Shown piece by piece: positions 8,300 through 16,643 of a stretch of DNA of 16,643 bases. The translations under genes and the position numbers were made by a program. The first letter of the stretch is position 1. Each line of letters begins with the position of its first letter. The stretch is from Amoebophrya sp. AT5.2 (lineage: Eukaryota > Sar > Dinophyceae > Syndiniales > Amoebophryaceae): NCBI GenBank assembly GCA_005223375.1, contig RXOD01004989.1, positions 1-16,643 on the forward strand. Reading direction: 5' to 3'. The notes under the pieces were generated by a model, which ran no database searches, was not told the origin of the DNA, and saw only the letters and a list, made by a program, of their open reading frames with translations.

Positions 8300-8926
8300 A
8301 TGATAATGGAATTCCTCGAGAACAAGATGACCGGAGATGGGGGCTCCACTAGGCGGTTTCGGGCGTCGGAGCAGCGGGTGCAGGAGCTGCACGGGCAGCT
8401 TTCGCAAGTCGAGAGCGTTCGGCGGACTACGCGGATCGATCCCCGGGTGCTGGCGTTGCAAGAGGCGGCGGAGGCAGGTTCTGGGCTTGGGGGACCTTCT
8501 GCTGCCGCTTCCGGACTTTTCACCGCGTCGTCCATGACCGGTGGCAGGCGTGGAGCGGGAGGAGGAGGAGGACAACAACAGAGGACAGTCGATCCAGTTT
8601 TACTGGAGCGGGAACTGGCCTACGAGGCGGCGCAATCGTGGGGCAGCTACCGCCCAGAAGAGCTGCAGCACGAAGGCAACTCATCGCTGTTCTTCCACGA
8701 GGTGCACCGAGGCCGAAAAACAGAAAACAACTGCGTCTACGGCACCAAATTGTCTCTCGGGCGGAAGACGCTGGAAGAAGCAGTACCTAAATTTCTTATT
8801 CTTTTACGTCTGATGACAGGAGCTGATGCAGCCATCTTCGTCCATAAAACAAATGTGATTGATGGCTATAGATCCTGTTTCATGCAATTTTTGACCCAGC
8901 CATCACCATCAGTTTCATTCTGGTAG
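8300..8926 (+). CDS. Hypothetical protein, 3' end uncertain
   Basis: The frame from ATG 8300 (a second in-frame ATG is at 8306) codes up to about 8782 for 161 residues: MIMEFLENKMTGDGG..., a short Q/R/E-rich helix (RASEQRVQELHGQLSQVE), a Gly/Ala-rich linker, then a mixed segment with TVDPVLLERELAYEAAQSWGSYRPEELQ. Base composition falls sharply after 8782, although the frame stays open to TAG 8924-8926 (208 residues). At 8783 a GTACCT donor-like site is followed 37 nt later by a pyrimidine-rich CAG. Splicing there would give an end ELMQPSSSIKQM with TGA at 8856-8858. The family is not recognised and no motif of known function is seen. Either end may be wrong, and an upstream exon is possible. 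Confidence 0.5.
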   Translation: MIMEFLENKMTGDGGSTRRFRASEQRVQELHGQLSQVESVRRTTRIDPRVLALQEAAEAGSGLGGPSAAASGLFTASSMTGGRRGAGGGGGQQQRTVDPVLLERELAYEAAQSWGSYRPEELQHEGNSSLFFHEVHRGRKTENNCVYGTKLSLGRKTLEEAVPKFLILLRLMTGADAAIFVHKTNVIDGYRSCFMQFLTQPSPSVSFW

Positions 8927-9947
8927 CTATGATTAATTGATGTTGAGTTTGCATGGATGCGATTTGGCAGCACATCATGCATCGATTTAGATAGTTGTTC
9001 TGCATCGATTTAGAATATAGATAGTTCGACATCGACATCGACTTCACTTCGAGCATCGCCATCCATCATCTTCAGATGATTGGGGACCTCACGAAGCCGA
9101 TGACAGTCCACGTGCGGGTCGAATAATGGAGGAAGCCCAATGTGGGTTGCCTGAAGCCGCGTCTTTCTCTTTTTGAAATGGAAGGACCTCAGATAGTGGG
9201 CAACCACGGCAACACATGACGACTACGCATGAAGCGTGTTTTTTTATGGCAGCGACTAACTCCTGTCCGCCGACAGAAACGAAAAAAATGTCAATAGCAA
9301 TATGCTGAAAAAAAAGAACTTTACCGCGCGAGTCGGTCCAATAAATTTGATATGCTAGCAGATCGCGCTGGAAATTAATAGTACGAGTTTGTGTGAATCG
9401 TGACAGAGAGGCACTTATTCATTGGTTGCGATAGTCCTTGCAGTTGCAGTGGAAAACGCGCATCATTTTAACAAGGATGAATTCAATGCGGAAGGACGGG
9501 TACGCAAGATTCTCGCATAATTCAGGGATCATGACGCAAGATTTTCGCATAATGCAAATGAGCCTCTACCTAGTAGTAGAGCCAACACCACGACCACGCA
9601 ACATAAAATCAGAAAAAGGCGGACAGACGATTGATTCGAATAAGAGCAAGTGCAAGTACAAGTACTCCTGGAGTGTCGCGCTCCTTTTTTGTTGTCCGCC
9701 TTTGTGTTCACGACCTTGGCGTTGCATAGCTTGCAAGACGGGTCCTATCGGTGAGCGAGTACAGTGCGCAAATTTTGCGAATAACCAAGGGAGTCGCGGC
9801 CGAAATTTGAGTAACGAAAACCTGCTCGTCGGGACACAAATTTGATTTTCCGTATCCTCGGACGGTTTGCCCTATCGATAGGCGAGTAAATGAAACTTAC
9901 GGTTACGATCGGCATGTGAGATCGGTGCAACAGATTAAGCGAGGAGG
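8927..9947. other. Long spacer with short diverged direct repeats
   Basis: About 1 kb without a supported gene. It holds repeat pairs: TGCATCGATTTAGA at 8978 and 9001 (23 nt apart); ACGCAAGATTCTCGCATAA at 9502 and ACGCAAGATTTTCGCATAA at 9534 (32 nt apart); and CCTATCG...GCGAGTA at 9744 and 9871. Inverted repeats include ATCATCT/AGATGAT (9065-9080) and GTGGGTTGCC/GGCAACCAC (9142-9207). A lone AATAAA lies at 9340. The open frame at 9438-9845 lacks coding-like composition. The region presumably includes the promoter and 5' UTR of the next gene. Confidence 0.6.
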
Positions 9948-12900
9948 ATGAACGTTCTGCAGACTCTGGCGGAGCTGTCGAAGCAGAGCGCCGAGGTGGT
10001 GACGCAGCAGAATGAACTGGAGAGGTTGTCGCAGCAGAACCAATTCTTGTATTCCAAGTACATCCAGGAGAAGGAGCAGCGCATCCAGCTCGAGCTCGAC
10101 CAGCTGCGGCTGATGCAGTCAGCTGGTCGAGCTCGAGCTGAAGCAGCGGCGTCTTCGAGCCCGAGCCTTCGAGGAGGCCGGGGGAGCTCGTCCTACGCAG
10201 CGATGGCTGCACAGCGGTACGCCCCGCCAGGCTCCGATCCTACGGTCGCTCCGGCAACGTCGAGTAAGGCCGGCAATTCTATTAAAACCGCGGGGCGGGA
10301 GGTTCACGCGGTTGCGTACCCGCCGACCCGGTCGTTTCAGCGAATGGAAGAAAACCACGCGGTAACGCGCAGCTTCGCCTCTTCGTACGACTTCAGCTCA
10401 TCTACATCTTGCTGGAGGAGCGTGAACCACCACCACCCGAGTCTGGGTGGAAACTACCAGACGGGGGAGCAGGACGGGAAGGAAGTTCGGAATTCTCGCG
10501 AGTACTTCGTGAAGCTGGCCCTGGAGACGGGCAACCTCGAAGAGCTGCGCGCGTTGAACCGGGGCTGGAGAGGCTCCTGCGAAAATGTTGAACATACAAG
10601 TAGTACACCTTCTGGCCGCGGAGGCCCGGGAGTAGAGGTCTCTCAAAGTCAGACTGGCGCAGCGTGGATCGATGTCCCGAGGGGACGAGGCGCGGTCCTG
10701 TCGGGGGGTGCTGCGGCTGCTGCGTCGGCAAGCTGTAGAGGAAGCATGACCTCCATGGGGGACGATGGGGAGGACGACGTCAGAAGTCGTGCAGCCAGGG
10801 GAGGCGGTGGACCTGAAGCGACGAACAGTGCTCAACACGTCAACTCTTGTTCTACTTCTGGAGCAGGAGGTGGACTCGACGGGATCTCGCGCATTGCGTC
10901 GGCGGCCAAACAGCACGACGACGTCCGGGCGCGGTTGAGCAAGAGCAGCGCTGGGACCCTTTCCGGATCATCCTCCAGTTGCAGGATGCCGAGCCCCATT
11001 CTCGCCGTCGAATCTCGTTCGCGAGGCGGGGGTGAGAAGATGTCGAGTGTCAGCAAGTCGTACCAGTTCGTGCAAGTGGAGAAGAGCATGCAGGGCGCCC
11101 TCTCGCAGTTCGTTCCGGTATTGATGGGGGATGGTGGTCCTCGCCCCAGGGAGCTGCACGAGGAGCAGCGCGAGGCGATCATACCGGAGAAGGCGGACAC
11201 AACGCCGTTGGAGAACGTCGTCGGAGACTGTGGCCCTCGAGTTGTGTCTGGGGACGGGTGTCTGGGGAGGAACTCCGAGGACGACGACGAGGCGGAGTTC
11301 ATCCGGGCGCTGTCCCGGACTGCCAGAATTAAGACGGGCTATCAAAAAATGGAGGAGTGCAGCGTCTAGCGGCTATTGGAGTACTCGTCCGCAGTCTTTG
11401 TCTCTTTGTCCGATCGATCCGGTCTGGTCTCGAGTATGATCCGTATGAGTTCTGTCGGTCACGGCCAGGCTGATTCTCTCTTCTTTAGAAATAGGGATGC
11501 GCTTAGAGGGTCGAGCTTGCTTCTTTCTTGAGGTTCAGGTAGCTTCCCTGAAGCATCGTGTATGGCCGATGGCTCCATAGATTCGAGAGAGGTCGGCAGA
11601 GGCCTCGCCGATGACAAAACCAAACCATCGCGGACCCTCACTCACTATCTTTTGTCCCATCTCTAACAGAAGCCGCGCATCCTCCGGTGCTAGAAGTAGC
11701 CGCGCGGAATCTTCCATCATCTCCGTCTCTGTCCCAGCAGAGTCGACGCGAGATGAAGAGGATGACGACGATGGTGATGGTGGTGGGGCAAGTAGAAGCG
11801 CAAGGGTCGCAGCTCCACCTTCTCATCATGAGCTCGTGGCGGAATCGGCAGATGAAGTGCAACTTGTGGAAGAAGCGGCAGATGAGCTTCAATCTGTGGA
11901 AGAAAATGACCCACAGGAAGAGGAAGGGGCTGAAGAAGAACGGAGCGAGATCGAGATGCTCCTGGACGAGAATGAAGATATGATGGACGTCGAGCAGACG
12001 AGCAGCGGGATGATGGACGACACGTTCCGCCGCGGAGAGCCGTATTCCCGAACAAACCCGAAGCTACAAGTCTCGACCTCGCCGCTAGTCGAGATTCAGC
12101 CCGATCCGGCGCAGCAAATCTTCTTCACGGAAGAGGACGAAGTGGGGGATATTCATCTTGACGCGCCAGTAGTAGAGCCTCGACCAGCGGCCGAGGAGCG
12201 AAGTCCGGTTTTACTATCCGGTAGACAGAATGATGAACTTCCGGACTCCGACTTCGAGGGCATCATCTCGGATGGCGAAACGCCGATGGTCCGGCTCAAC
12301 GTTGGCGGGGATGAAAAACATTCCGAAGTAGGCGGGCCGCCGTTCCCACCGCATGTCGCAGAGCACGAGCTGGACGAACACTTGAAGAAACAAAAATTTT
12401 TGGGATCCCGAAAAAACGTCCAGCATGTCCTCGATCCCGCCGCTGCTTTCGATCATCATCGGCAGTTTTTCCGCGCGCGCAATTCGTTTTCGGCTTCGCT
12501 GCTGCGAGAAGATAAGATAAGTGACCACTCGCGGATCGATTTATCTGGGGCGCAGATAAAGTTAGACAGCTCGGTCGGGCACAGCAACCGGCTGTCGCAC
12601 AACTCTCATCTGGCACTGACAGCGCGGTCCCTGGACGCGAGCTCGATTGCTGGGGTAGGGGGGTACGGAAATCGGACGAAAGCGGAGATCGGGGGGGCAA
12701 ACTCGTACTGGCTGGACTCGCTGGTGCACGAAGATTCTGCACTGTCAGGGGGGATTCGGGGGGCCGAAGAGGTCGAGGAGGTCGAGAACGATCAGAATGT
12801 TGATCAAGTGCAAATAATAAAGCAACAGGAACTACGGAGGGACGAAGATGAAGATGGCGAGGACTGCTCTGCGTTTGAGGACGAGGTGAATCTTGGGTCC

Positions 12901-15228
12901 CATGTGGTCGACATGGACCACTTTTCAGCTGCCGACGAGACCCCTGCATCAAACGCCGGCAAAAATGTGAAAAGCCATCCCGCCGCCGTCGAGCGCGAAG
13001 TGTTTTCGTCTCCCATGGTGCCGTTTGAGGAGGATTTCGCAGACGCCGACGCTGCCGGCCTTGAAGTTGTGTCCTCTCCTCGTCATACAGAAGGCGATGC
13101 CGATCTGCCGAAGAATCGGCGTTCGAAATCCAAGCCCTTCGGCGCGGACAGGGTCTCGCTCGCGCAGCAGGGAAATCCAACCCTGCTGCGCGACCGAGTA
13201 GGCCCTGTCCTCGCTGGCGAAGCACAAGCAGCTGGCTCCTCCTCTTCGTCTTCCGATCGTTCTTCGGCCCCCCCGCAGGACTTCGGCCACGAGAATCATC
13301 ATGCCCCCGCCGACACGGAGCAGGAACGGCTGCTGGTGTGCAGCGACGAGTGGAGCAGCTCGGACAACACTACGAACGTGGACGAAGAATGGAACACCGC
13401 GAAGCCGATTGATCTGTTATCCAGTGCTCACGAACACGAACAGGTGGTGGTGGACCCCTCGCCGCCGGGTTCCACCGGTGGCTCCTCGGGGGCGGACGCG
13501 GCGGAGCTACTGGTACTGAACAAAGCCGTGCTCGACCTGCAGAAGACGCACGAGGCGCTGTCCAGCGCCACCGGGCTGGAGGACGGCTTGAAGCGCGACC
13601 TGATGCAATTCCTGCACCAGCTGAAGGAGCCGGTTCCTGCACCAGCTGAAGGAGACCATAGCGTCGGGGAAAAGAATTTTTCCGCGAAGAAACTGCAGCT
13701 CACCTCGACGCAGCCGAAGCGAAGCATCCTGCACAGCGTGGAGGAAATGGTGAAACAGATGGACGAGGAGGGCGGTGTGGGTGTGGGAAGGGCAGTGGCC
13801 GCACAGGAAGCAGCCGATCTCGAGCAATGTGCTCTGGTACGTTGAGATCGGCTGCTTCCTTCGTCACTGCCCCTATCTCGATTCTACAGCTATCATCAAT
13901 GGACGAGCTATTATAGACCGATATCGATCGACATCGATTCTTGATGGACACCGCTTTCGATGCTGCAGCCTTGATAGGGACTCCGATTCTGCTGTTTTTT
14001 TGCTATCGACGATGCCTAGATGCCTAGCGGCTATGGTCGCGCGATATGGTTTTGTTTTTAATTTCATCAGGTCGAAGATGTCGATCCCGCATCCGCCACT
14101 TCTGCGTTTGAGAACAGTTTGCTGCGCGACGCCAGCGGCTTCGACGCTCGTCCTATGAACTCCAAATTTTCTTTTTCTGCGCCTGCGGGAGCGGAGGAGC
14201 TGCAGGAGGAAGACGAATTTCACCCTGGCGACGTGGAGATGGCCCACCGGAACGAACAGGATGAGGACGACGAGGTCCTCCTGTTTTCCTCCCCCACGAC
14301 CAAGCGTCGTGGCCTCGCCGGACACGGAAACCGGAGAAAGGAGTACCAATACGTGCGATCCTCTTGCGGCATCAAACTCGAGGAGGGTCACTTCGCTGAA
14401 GAAGACTTCGCATCTATTGGCGGAGGTCGTGCTGGGGAACGGGAAGTAGAGGCCGACGAGGGTCTTGATTTGTTCGTTGAAGGATTGATTGTGTCGCCGC
14501 CGCGAGCAGCAGATTTGCACGAGGATCCGCTGCTCGCGGCGGTGACATCACCACGGCTCTCGTCCATCAACCGACGCCCTATGGAGGAGGAGGGCGCGCT
14601 GGCAGGGGCAGCAGCAGCACCGTCACCGGTAGCGGACGAACCGCCACCAGAGCGCCCCAAATACGCCTCTTCGGCCGCGGGAGAAGTGCCTGCTCACCGA
14701 CGTGGGGAAAAAGAACTACACGAACACGACCTCCACCTGTCGCCGCAGCTGGTGAAGGAAAAAAAAAAGTTTGGCCAGACGCGAAAGAACGCATGGCTGG
14801 TTCCGCGTGACTCGCTCGTCGAGGTGCCGCTCGCCGAGGTGCTGCTCGCTTCGAGAAACTCGCTGCAGGACCGCGACGCGACCGCGACCTCGACGCTGCT
14901 GAAGGACGCGACCGCGACCACCTCCGACGTCGACGGAGGAGGTGCCTCCGCCATGTACAACGATTCCGAGGCGCTGATGATGGAAAGCTGCTTGTCGATC
15001 CGGACAGGAGGTCGATCGGGCGATCTGGGGATGCTGGAGAAGTCGCCCGGGTCGTCCGGATGCCCGGGATCGACGCCCACCTTGAAAAATTTTGACCTGT
15101 CGTCGATCCAGGGCAGCTGGACCACTTTGCAGCAGGCGCGGATGAGGATGAAGCGGGTGAATCCGGAAGAATCGATCGAATTCTCCAAAAGCATACTGCA
15201 CAAACTCGACAATCTAGACCTATTTTAG
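9948..15228 (+). CDS. Large acidic, mostly disordered protein, 1577 residues (exons 9948-11356, 11670-13836, 14071-15228)
   Basis: ATG 9948 follows an in-frame TAA at 9936. Exon 1 joins exon 2 in phase 2 (GA|A) and exon 2 joins exon 3 in phase 0; the three exons total 4734 nt, a whole number of codons. Residues 1-55 form a short coiled coil (ELERLSQQNQFLYSKYIQEK). Most of the rest is low complexity, rich in S, G, E and D, with very acidic runs (DEEDDDDGDGGG at about 500-515). Small repeats are (S/A)ADE(V/L)Q(L/S)VEE near 529-551 and DATAT at 1461 and 1471. Possible helices are at about 1083-1125 and 1535-1575, ending HKLDNLDLF. There is no membrane segment, enzyme motif or zinc finger, and I do not recognise a family. 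It could be a scaffold or nuclear protein, but that is a guess. Two or more genes falsely joined is an alternative, though splice phases agree throughout. Confidence 0.68.
10086..10140. repeat. Perfect 21-bp foldback inverted repeat
   Basis: The arms at 10086-10106 and 10120-10140 are exact reverse complements with a 13-nt loop. The left arm encodes QLELDQL (residues 47-53), the end of the coiled coil. The right arm encodes SAGRARAE, where coiled-coil character is lost. Confidence 0.98.
11357..11669 (+). other. Intron 1 of the acidic protein gene (313 nt, phase 2)
   Basis: The acceptor is strong: a pyrimidine-rich run ending CCCATCTCTAACAG, followed by AAGCCGC. The donor GGAGGA|GTGCAG is chosen because it leaves two bases (GA) that complete a GAA codon with the first base of exon 2. 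Read-through stops at TAG 11367-11369. The donor is the less certain side. Confidence 0.65.
11845..11910 (+). repeat. Diverged 30-bp tandem repeat, in frame
   Basis: Two copies of a 30-nt unit encode SADEVQLVEE and AADELQSVEE in the acidic protein. The unit is a multiple of three, so the frame is kept. Confidence 0.85.
13146..13210. repeat. Two-part foldback inverted repeat in acidic protein exon 2
   Basis: An inner perfect 13-bp stem (13160-13172 with 13181-13193, 8-nt loop) and an outer perfect 8-bp stem (13146-13153 with 13203-13210) are separated by unpaired 6- and 9-nt segments. It is translated throughout as part of a disordered segment. Confidence 0.95.
13609..13654 (+). repeat. 21-nt exact direct repeat at 25-nt spacing, read in two frames
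   Basis: Identical 21-nt copies lie at 13609-13629 and 13634-13654. Because the spacing is 25 nt, the first is read as FLHQLKE and the second as VPAPAEG. Both are inside one open frame of the acidic protein. Confidence 0.95.
13790..13872. repeat. Foldback inverted repeat spanning a 5' splice site
   Basis: The inner stem is 13805-13821 with 13844-13860, a perfect 17 bp. The outer stem is GGGCAGTG 13790-13797 with CACTGCCC 13865-13872, with a small internal loop between. The 22-nt loop holds the exon 2 donor at 13836/13837, so the left arm is exon and the right arm intron. Confidence 0.97.
13837..14070 (+). other. Intron 2 of the acidic protein gene (234 nt, phase 0)
   Basis: The donor is CTCTG|GTACGT and the acceptor TTTTAATTTCATCAG|GTCGAAG. 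Read-through stops at TGA 13843-13845. Exon 3 continues as VEDVDPASATSAFENSLLRD in the same acidic style. The donor lies in the loop of a long hairpin whose left arm is exon and right arm intron (13790-13872). Confidence 0.8.
14492..14547. repeat. Foldback inverted repeat in acidic protein exon 3, arms 19 bp
   Basis: The arm at 14492-14510 pairs with 14529-14547 with 18 of 19 matches. After one mismatch, a further GAT/ATC pairs inward. The loop is 18 nt. It encodes residues about 1333-1352. Confidence 0.96.
14875..14921 (+). repeat. 30-bp spaced in-frame repeat (DATAT)
   Basis: GACGCGACCGCGACC occurs at 14875 and 14905. Both copies are read as DATAT (residues 1461 and 1471), with a short linker STLLK between. 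Confidence 0.85.
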
Positions 15229-16092
15229 CTATTTAAGAACATTGATTTACAGGTCGCCAGTAAAGATCGGTTCGTTTTATAAATCCAGCCAGCAACTACA
15301 TAGACGTCGAGCGATCATGATGCTGATGGATTGCGACTGGGACTGTTGTGACTGGTACGACATCGCGTTTTCCGCACCACAGACAACGAAAAGCAAAGGG
15401 CTATGAATACGGTATGTTTATTGCTGGCCGATCGATCAATGAATCAAAAAAACTAAAACCCTAAACACGCCATCAGATTGCAGCGTCAGGCAACTGAATC
15501 GATCAGAGAAATTTTCTAGAAGTGCTGCGGGGCGCGAGCGACAGCGGGAGCATGGTAGTCGACCGGGCGGGCGAAACTCGAAACTCGTCGTGCTGCCCGC
15601 GGCGATGATGAGTCTTTGTTTTTGAGTTTTTCTGCGTGGTATCGCCGGGGTGTCTGTGCAGCTCAAGGCTCGCGTGGAGGTTCTTCCGTCCGATCCAGCG
15701 AGTATGATCTGACCAAGTCCAAGGAGCCGCCCGACTATAAACTGACCATGGTTCTTCGTCTTCCAGTTCCACTTCGAGTGACAATCGACGTCGTGTTTCT
15801 TTTCTGGGTATAATAGGACGGCTGTAGGCGTAGTTCGTTGTGCTAGCTTGTACCTGTGGAGTCGAAGTGACGATGAATTTAGAAGTGGAAGTAGCATCGG
15901 CTAGTAAAATGAGGTCCACCTCTGCCTTGCCTTGCGGGACGAGCTGCGTCACCGCTGTGGCCCGTTGGGGCTCGTAAAGAGACTGCGACGGCCGGACCTA
16001 CGCCTTCGCTCGGACAGAAAGCAATGGCCAGAAAATGGAGACGTGCCCCACCTCTCAGGAACGGCTCGAGACTAAGCAAACCCCCGCCGTGA
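15229..16092. other. Spacer after the acidic protein gene
   Basis: About 860 nt with no supported gene. The first 200 nt are AT-richer and probably 3' UTR. The rest has overlapping open frames on both strands (for example minus 15436-15897 and 15503-15952, plus 15616-15813), none with a recognisable protein. A tandem CGAAACT repeat lies near 15570-15585. No RNA gene was recognised. Confidence 0.45.
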
Positions 16093-16608
16093 ACTGCAGT
16101 GGCCGACCTTGCGAGGATATGGGGGATGGCGTTACAGGTCCAGGACTTTCGGGGCCTCAGTGGTTTGCTTCGAGTTACAACCGAACTCATTCGCTGCAAG
16201 CCTCGCGGCGTCGTACTTCGAGAAGTGCCGGGGGGGTCCAGTGGCTCAATGCCCTCGACGAGGCGCCGACTCTCCCCCGCCGCGAGAAAGGCGCGGAGTT
16301 TGATCGAGATGGGGCGGGCTCCTTCTGAGTGTGGCGGAGGCAGCAAACGCAACCAGGCGCCTTTTTCTTCGTTATTCGAACAGCAGAGCCCCAACTCGCC
16401 GCGTCAGTATCTGAGGAAGGCCGTGGCTGCGTTGCGAAAACGCCGGAAGTGGGTCGGCGACCTGGTAAAGGGCCGCGCGCAGGCGCGTGCTTCGGGCGTG
16501 GAGGTGGACACGATGGGGGCGCAGTGCGAGTTTATCTTCGGGAGTGCGCGACGGGGGCGCAGCGAACAGCAGAAGAAGACAGACAAGGGGACTCAGGGCG
16601 GAAGTTAG
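16093..16608 (+). CDS. Doubtful open frame or exon near window end
   Basis: The frame opens after TGA 16090-16092 and runs to TAG 16606-16608. There is no ATG near its start, so it would need to be an internal or terminal exon. GC content rises to coding-like levels. The later part reads as a basic segment, SPRQYLRKAVAALRKRRKWV, followed by a mixed tail ending KKTDKGTQGG. The earlier part is compositionally ambiguous because two other plus frames (16035-16328, 16109-16303) and a minus frame (15879-16394) are also open. It could be a decayed gene or mobile-element remnant. The family is not recognised. Confidence 0.25.
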   Translation, partial: TAVADLARIWGMALQVQDFRGLSGLLRVTTELIRCKPRGVVLREVPGGSSGSMPSTRRRLSPAARKARSLIEMGRAPSECGGGSKRNQAPFSSLFEQQSPNSPRQYLRKAVAALRKRRKWVGDLVKGRAQARASGVEVDTMGAQCEFIFGSARRGRSEQQKKTDKGTQGGS

Positions 16609-16643
16609 GCATCTGCCCCAAACCGCGCTCCCAGCACCACGAT

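Noticed and set aside
9340..9345. AATAAA as poly(A) signal of the 8300 gene
   Set aside because: It lies more than 400 nt past the stop, and no other gene end here shows the motif.
8783..9947. Single gene joining the 8300 frame to the 9948 frame by a long intron
   Set aside because: The best donor is phase 0, but no phase 0 acceptor exists before the in-frame TAA at 9936. The only phase-compatible donor found would discard coding-like sequence.
12296..13225. Minus-strand open frame of 309 codons
   Set aside because: Antisense to the acidic protein exon 2; R/P/S-rich shadow product.
13873..14520. Minus-strand open frame of 215 codons
   Set aside because: It covers an intron and an exon of the plus-strand gene without its own splice or domain evidence.
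10086..14547. Foldbacks as MITE-type mobile elements or excisable introns
   Set aside because: Arms are unrelated between sites, no target-site duplications were seen, and removing them would delete conserved coding sequence or break frames. Local inverted copying fits better.
15451..15466. Telomere-like AAAACCCTAAAC
   Set aside because: Only one unit, no tandem array; expected by chance in an AT-richer spacer.
15879..16394. Minus-strand frame of 171 codons near the window end
   Set aside because: No domain recognised, and it overlaps three other open frames. Coding status on either strand cannot be decided from the sequence alone.
1..16643. tRNA, rRNA, CRISPR array, bacterial operon signals
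   Set aside because: No cloverleaf, rRNA core or regularly spaced repeat array was recognised by eye on either strand; a covariance-model scan could not be run.

Overview
This window looks like nuclear DNA from a GC-rich unicellular eukaryote. Several genes are interrupted by short introns (131 to 461 nt) with GT-AG ends. Every inferred acceptor ends in CAG, and joining the exons restores one reading frame across introns of phase 0 or 2. I see no bacterial features: no ribosome binding sites, no operons with overlapping genes. All supported genes lie on the + strand. The phylum cannot be fixed from this sequence alone.

Layout. (1) About 3-2476: 3' part of a long coiled-coil gene (two exons, 5' end outside the window). 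(2) 2925-7207: a two-exon gene for an IGHMBP2/Smubp-2-type superfamily 1B helicase of 1273 residues with R3H and AN1 zinc-finger domains. This is the only gene recognised with high confidence. (3) 7495-7958: a small two-exon gene (100 residues, unknown). (4) 8300-8926: a probable small gene (unknown) whose 3' end is unclear. (5) 9948-15228: a three-exon gene for a 1577-residue acidic, mostly disordered protein with a short N-terminal coiled coil (unknown). (6) 16093-16608: a GC-rich open frame of doubtful status. Spaces between genes are AT-richer and hold short diverged direct repeats.

The most unusual feature is a recurring local structure. At least ten foldback inverted repeats (arms 9-29 bp, most 16-29 bp and nearly perfect, loops mostly 4-40 nt) sit inside or at the edges of coding exons of the three long genes. 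Where the protein family or heptad pattern shows which arm is ancestral, the other arm looks like a reverse-complement copy of neighbouring coding sequence. It is translated as an unrelated peptide, or in one case lies in an intron so that a 5' splice site falls in the hairpin loop. I infer repeated intrastrand template switching that builds new protein insertions, or else selected RNA structure.

The genes do not form an obvious pathway. The helicase family acts on RNA/DNA and translation-linked complexes, and the coiled-coil and acidic proteins look like scaffold or structural proteins.
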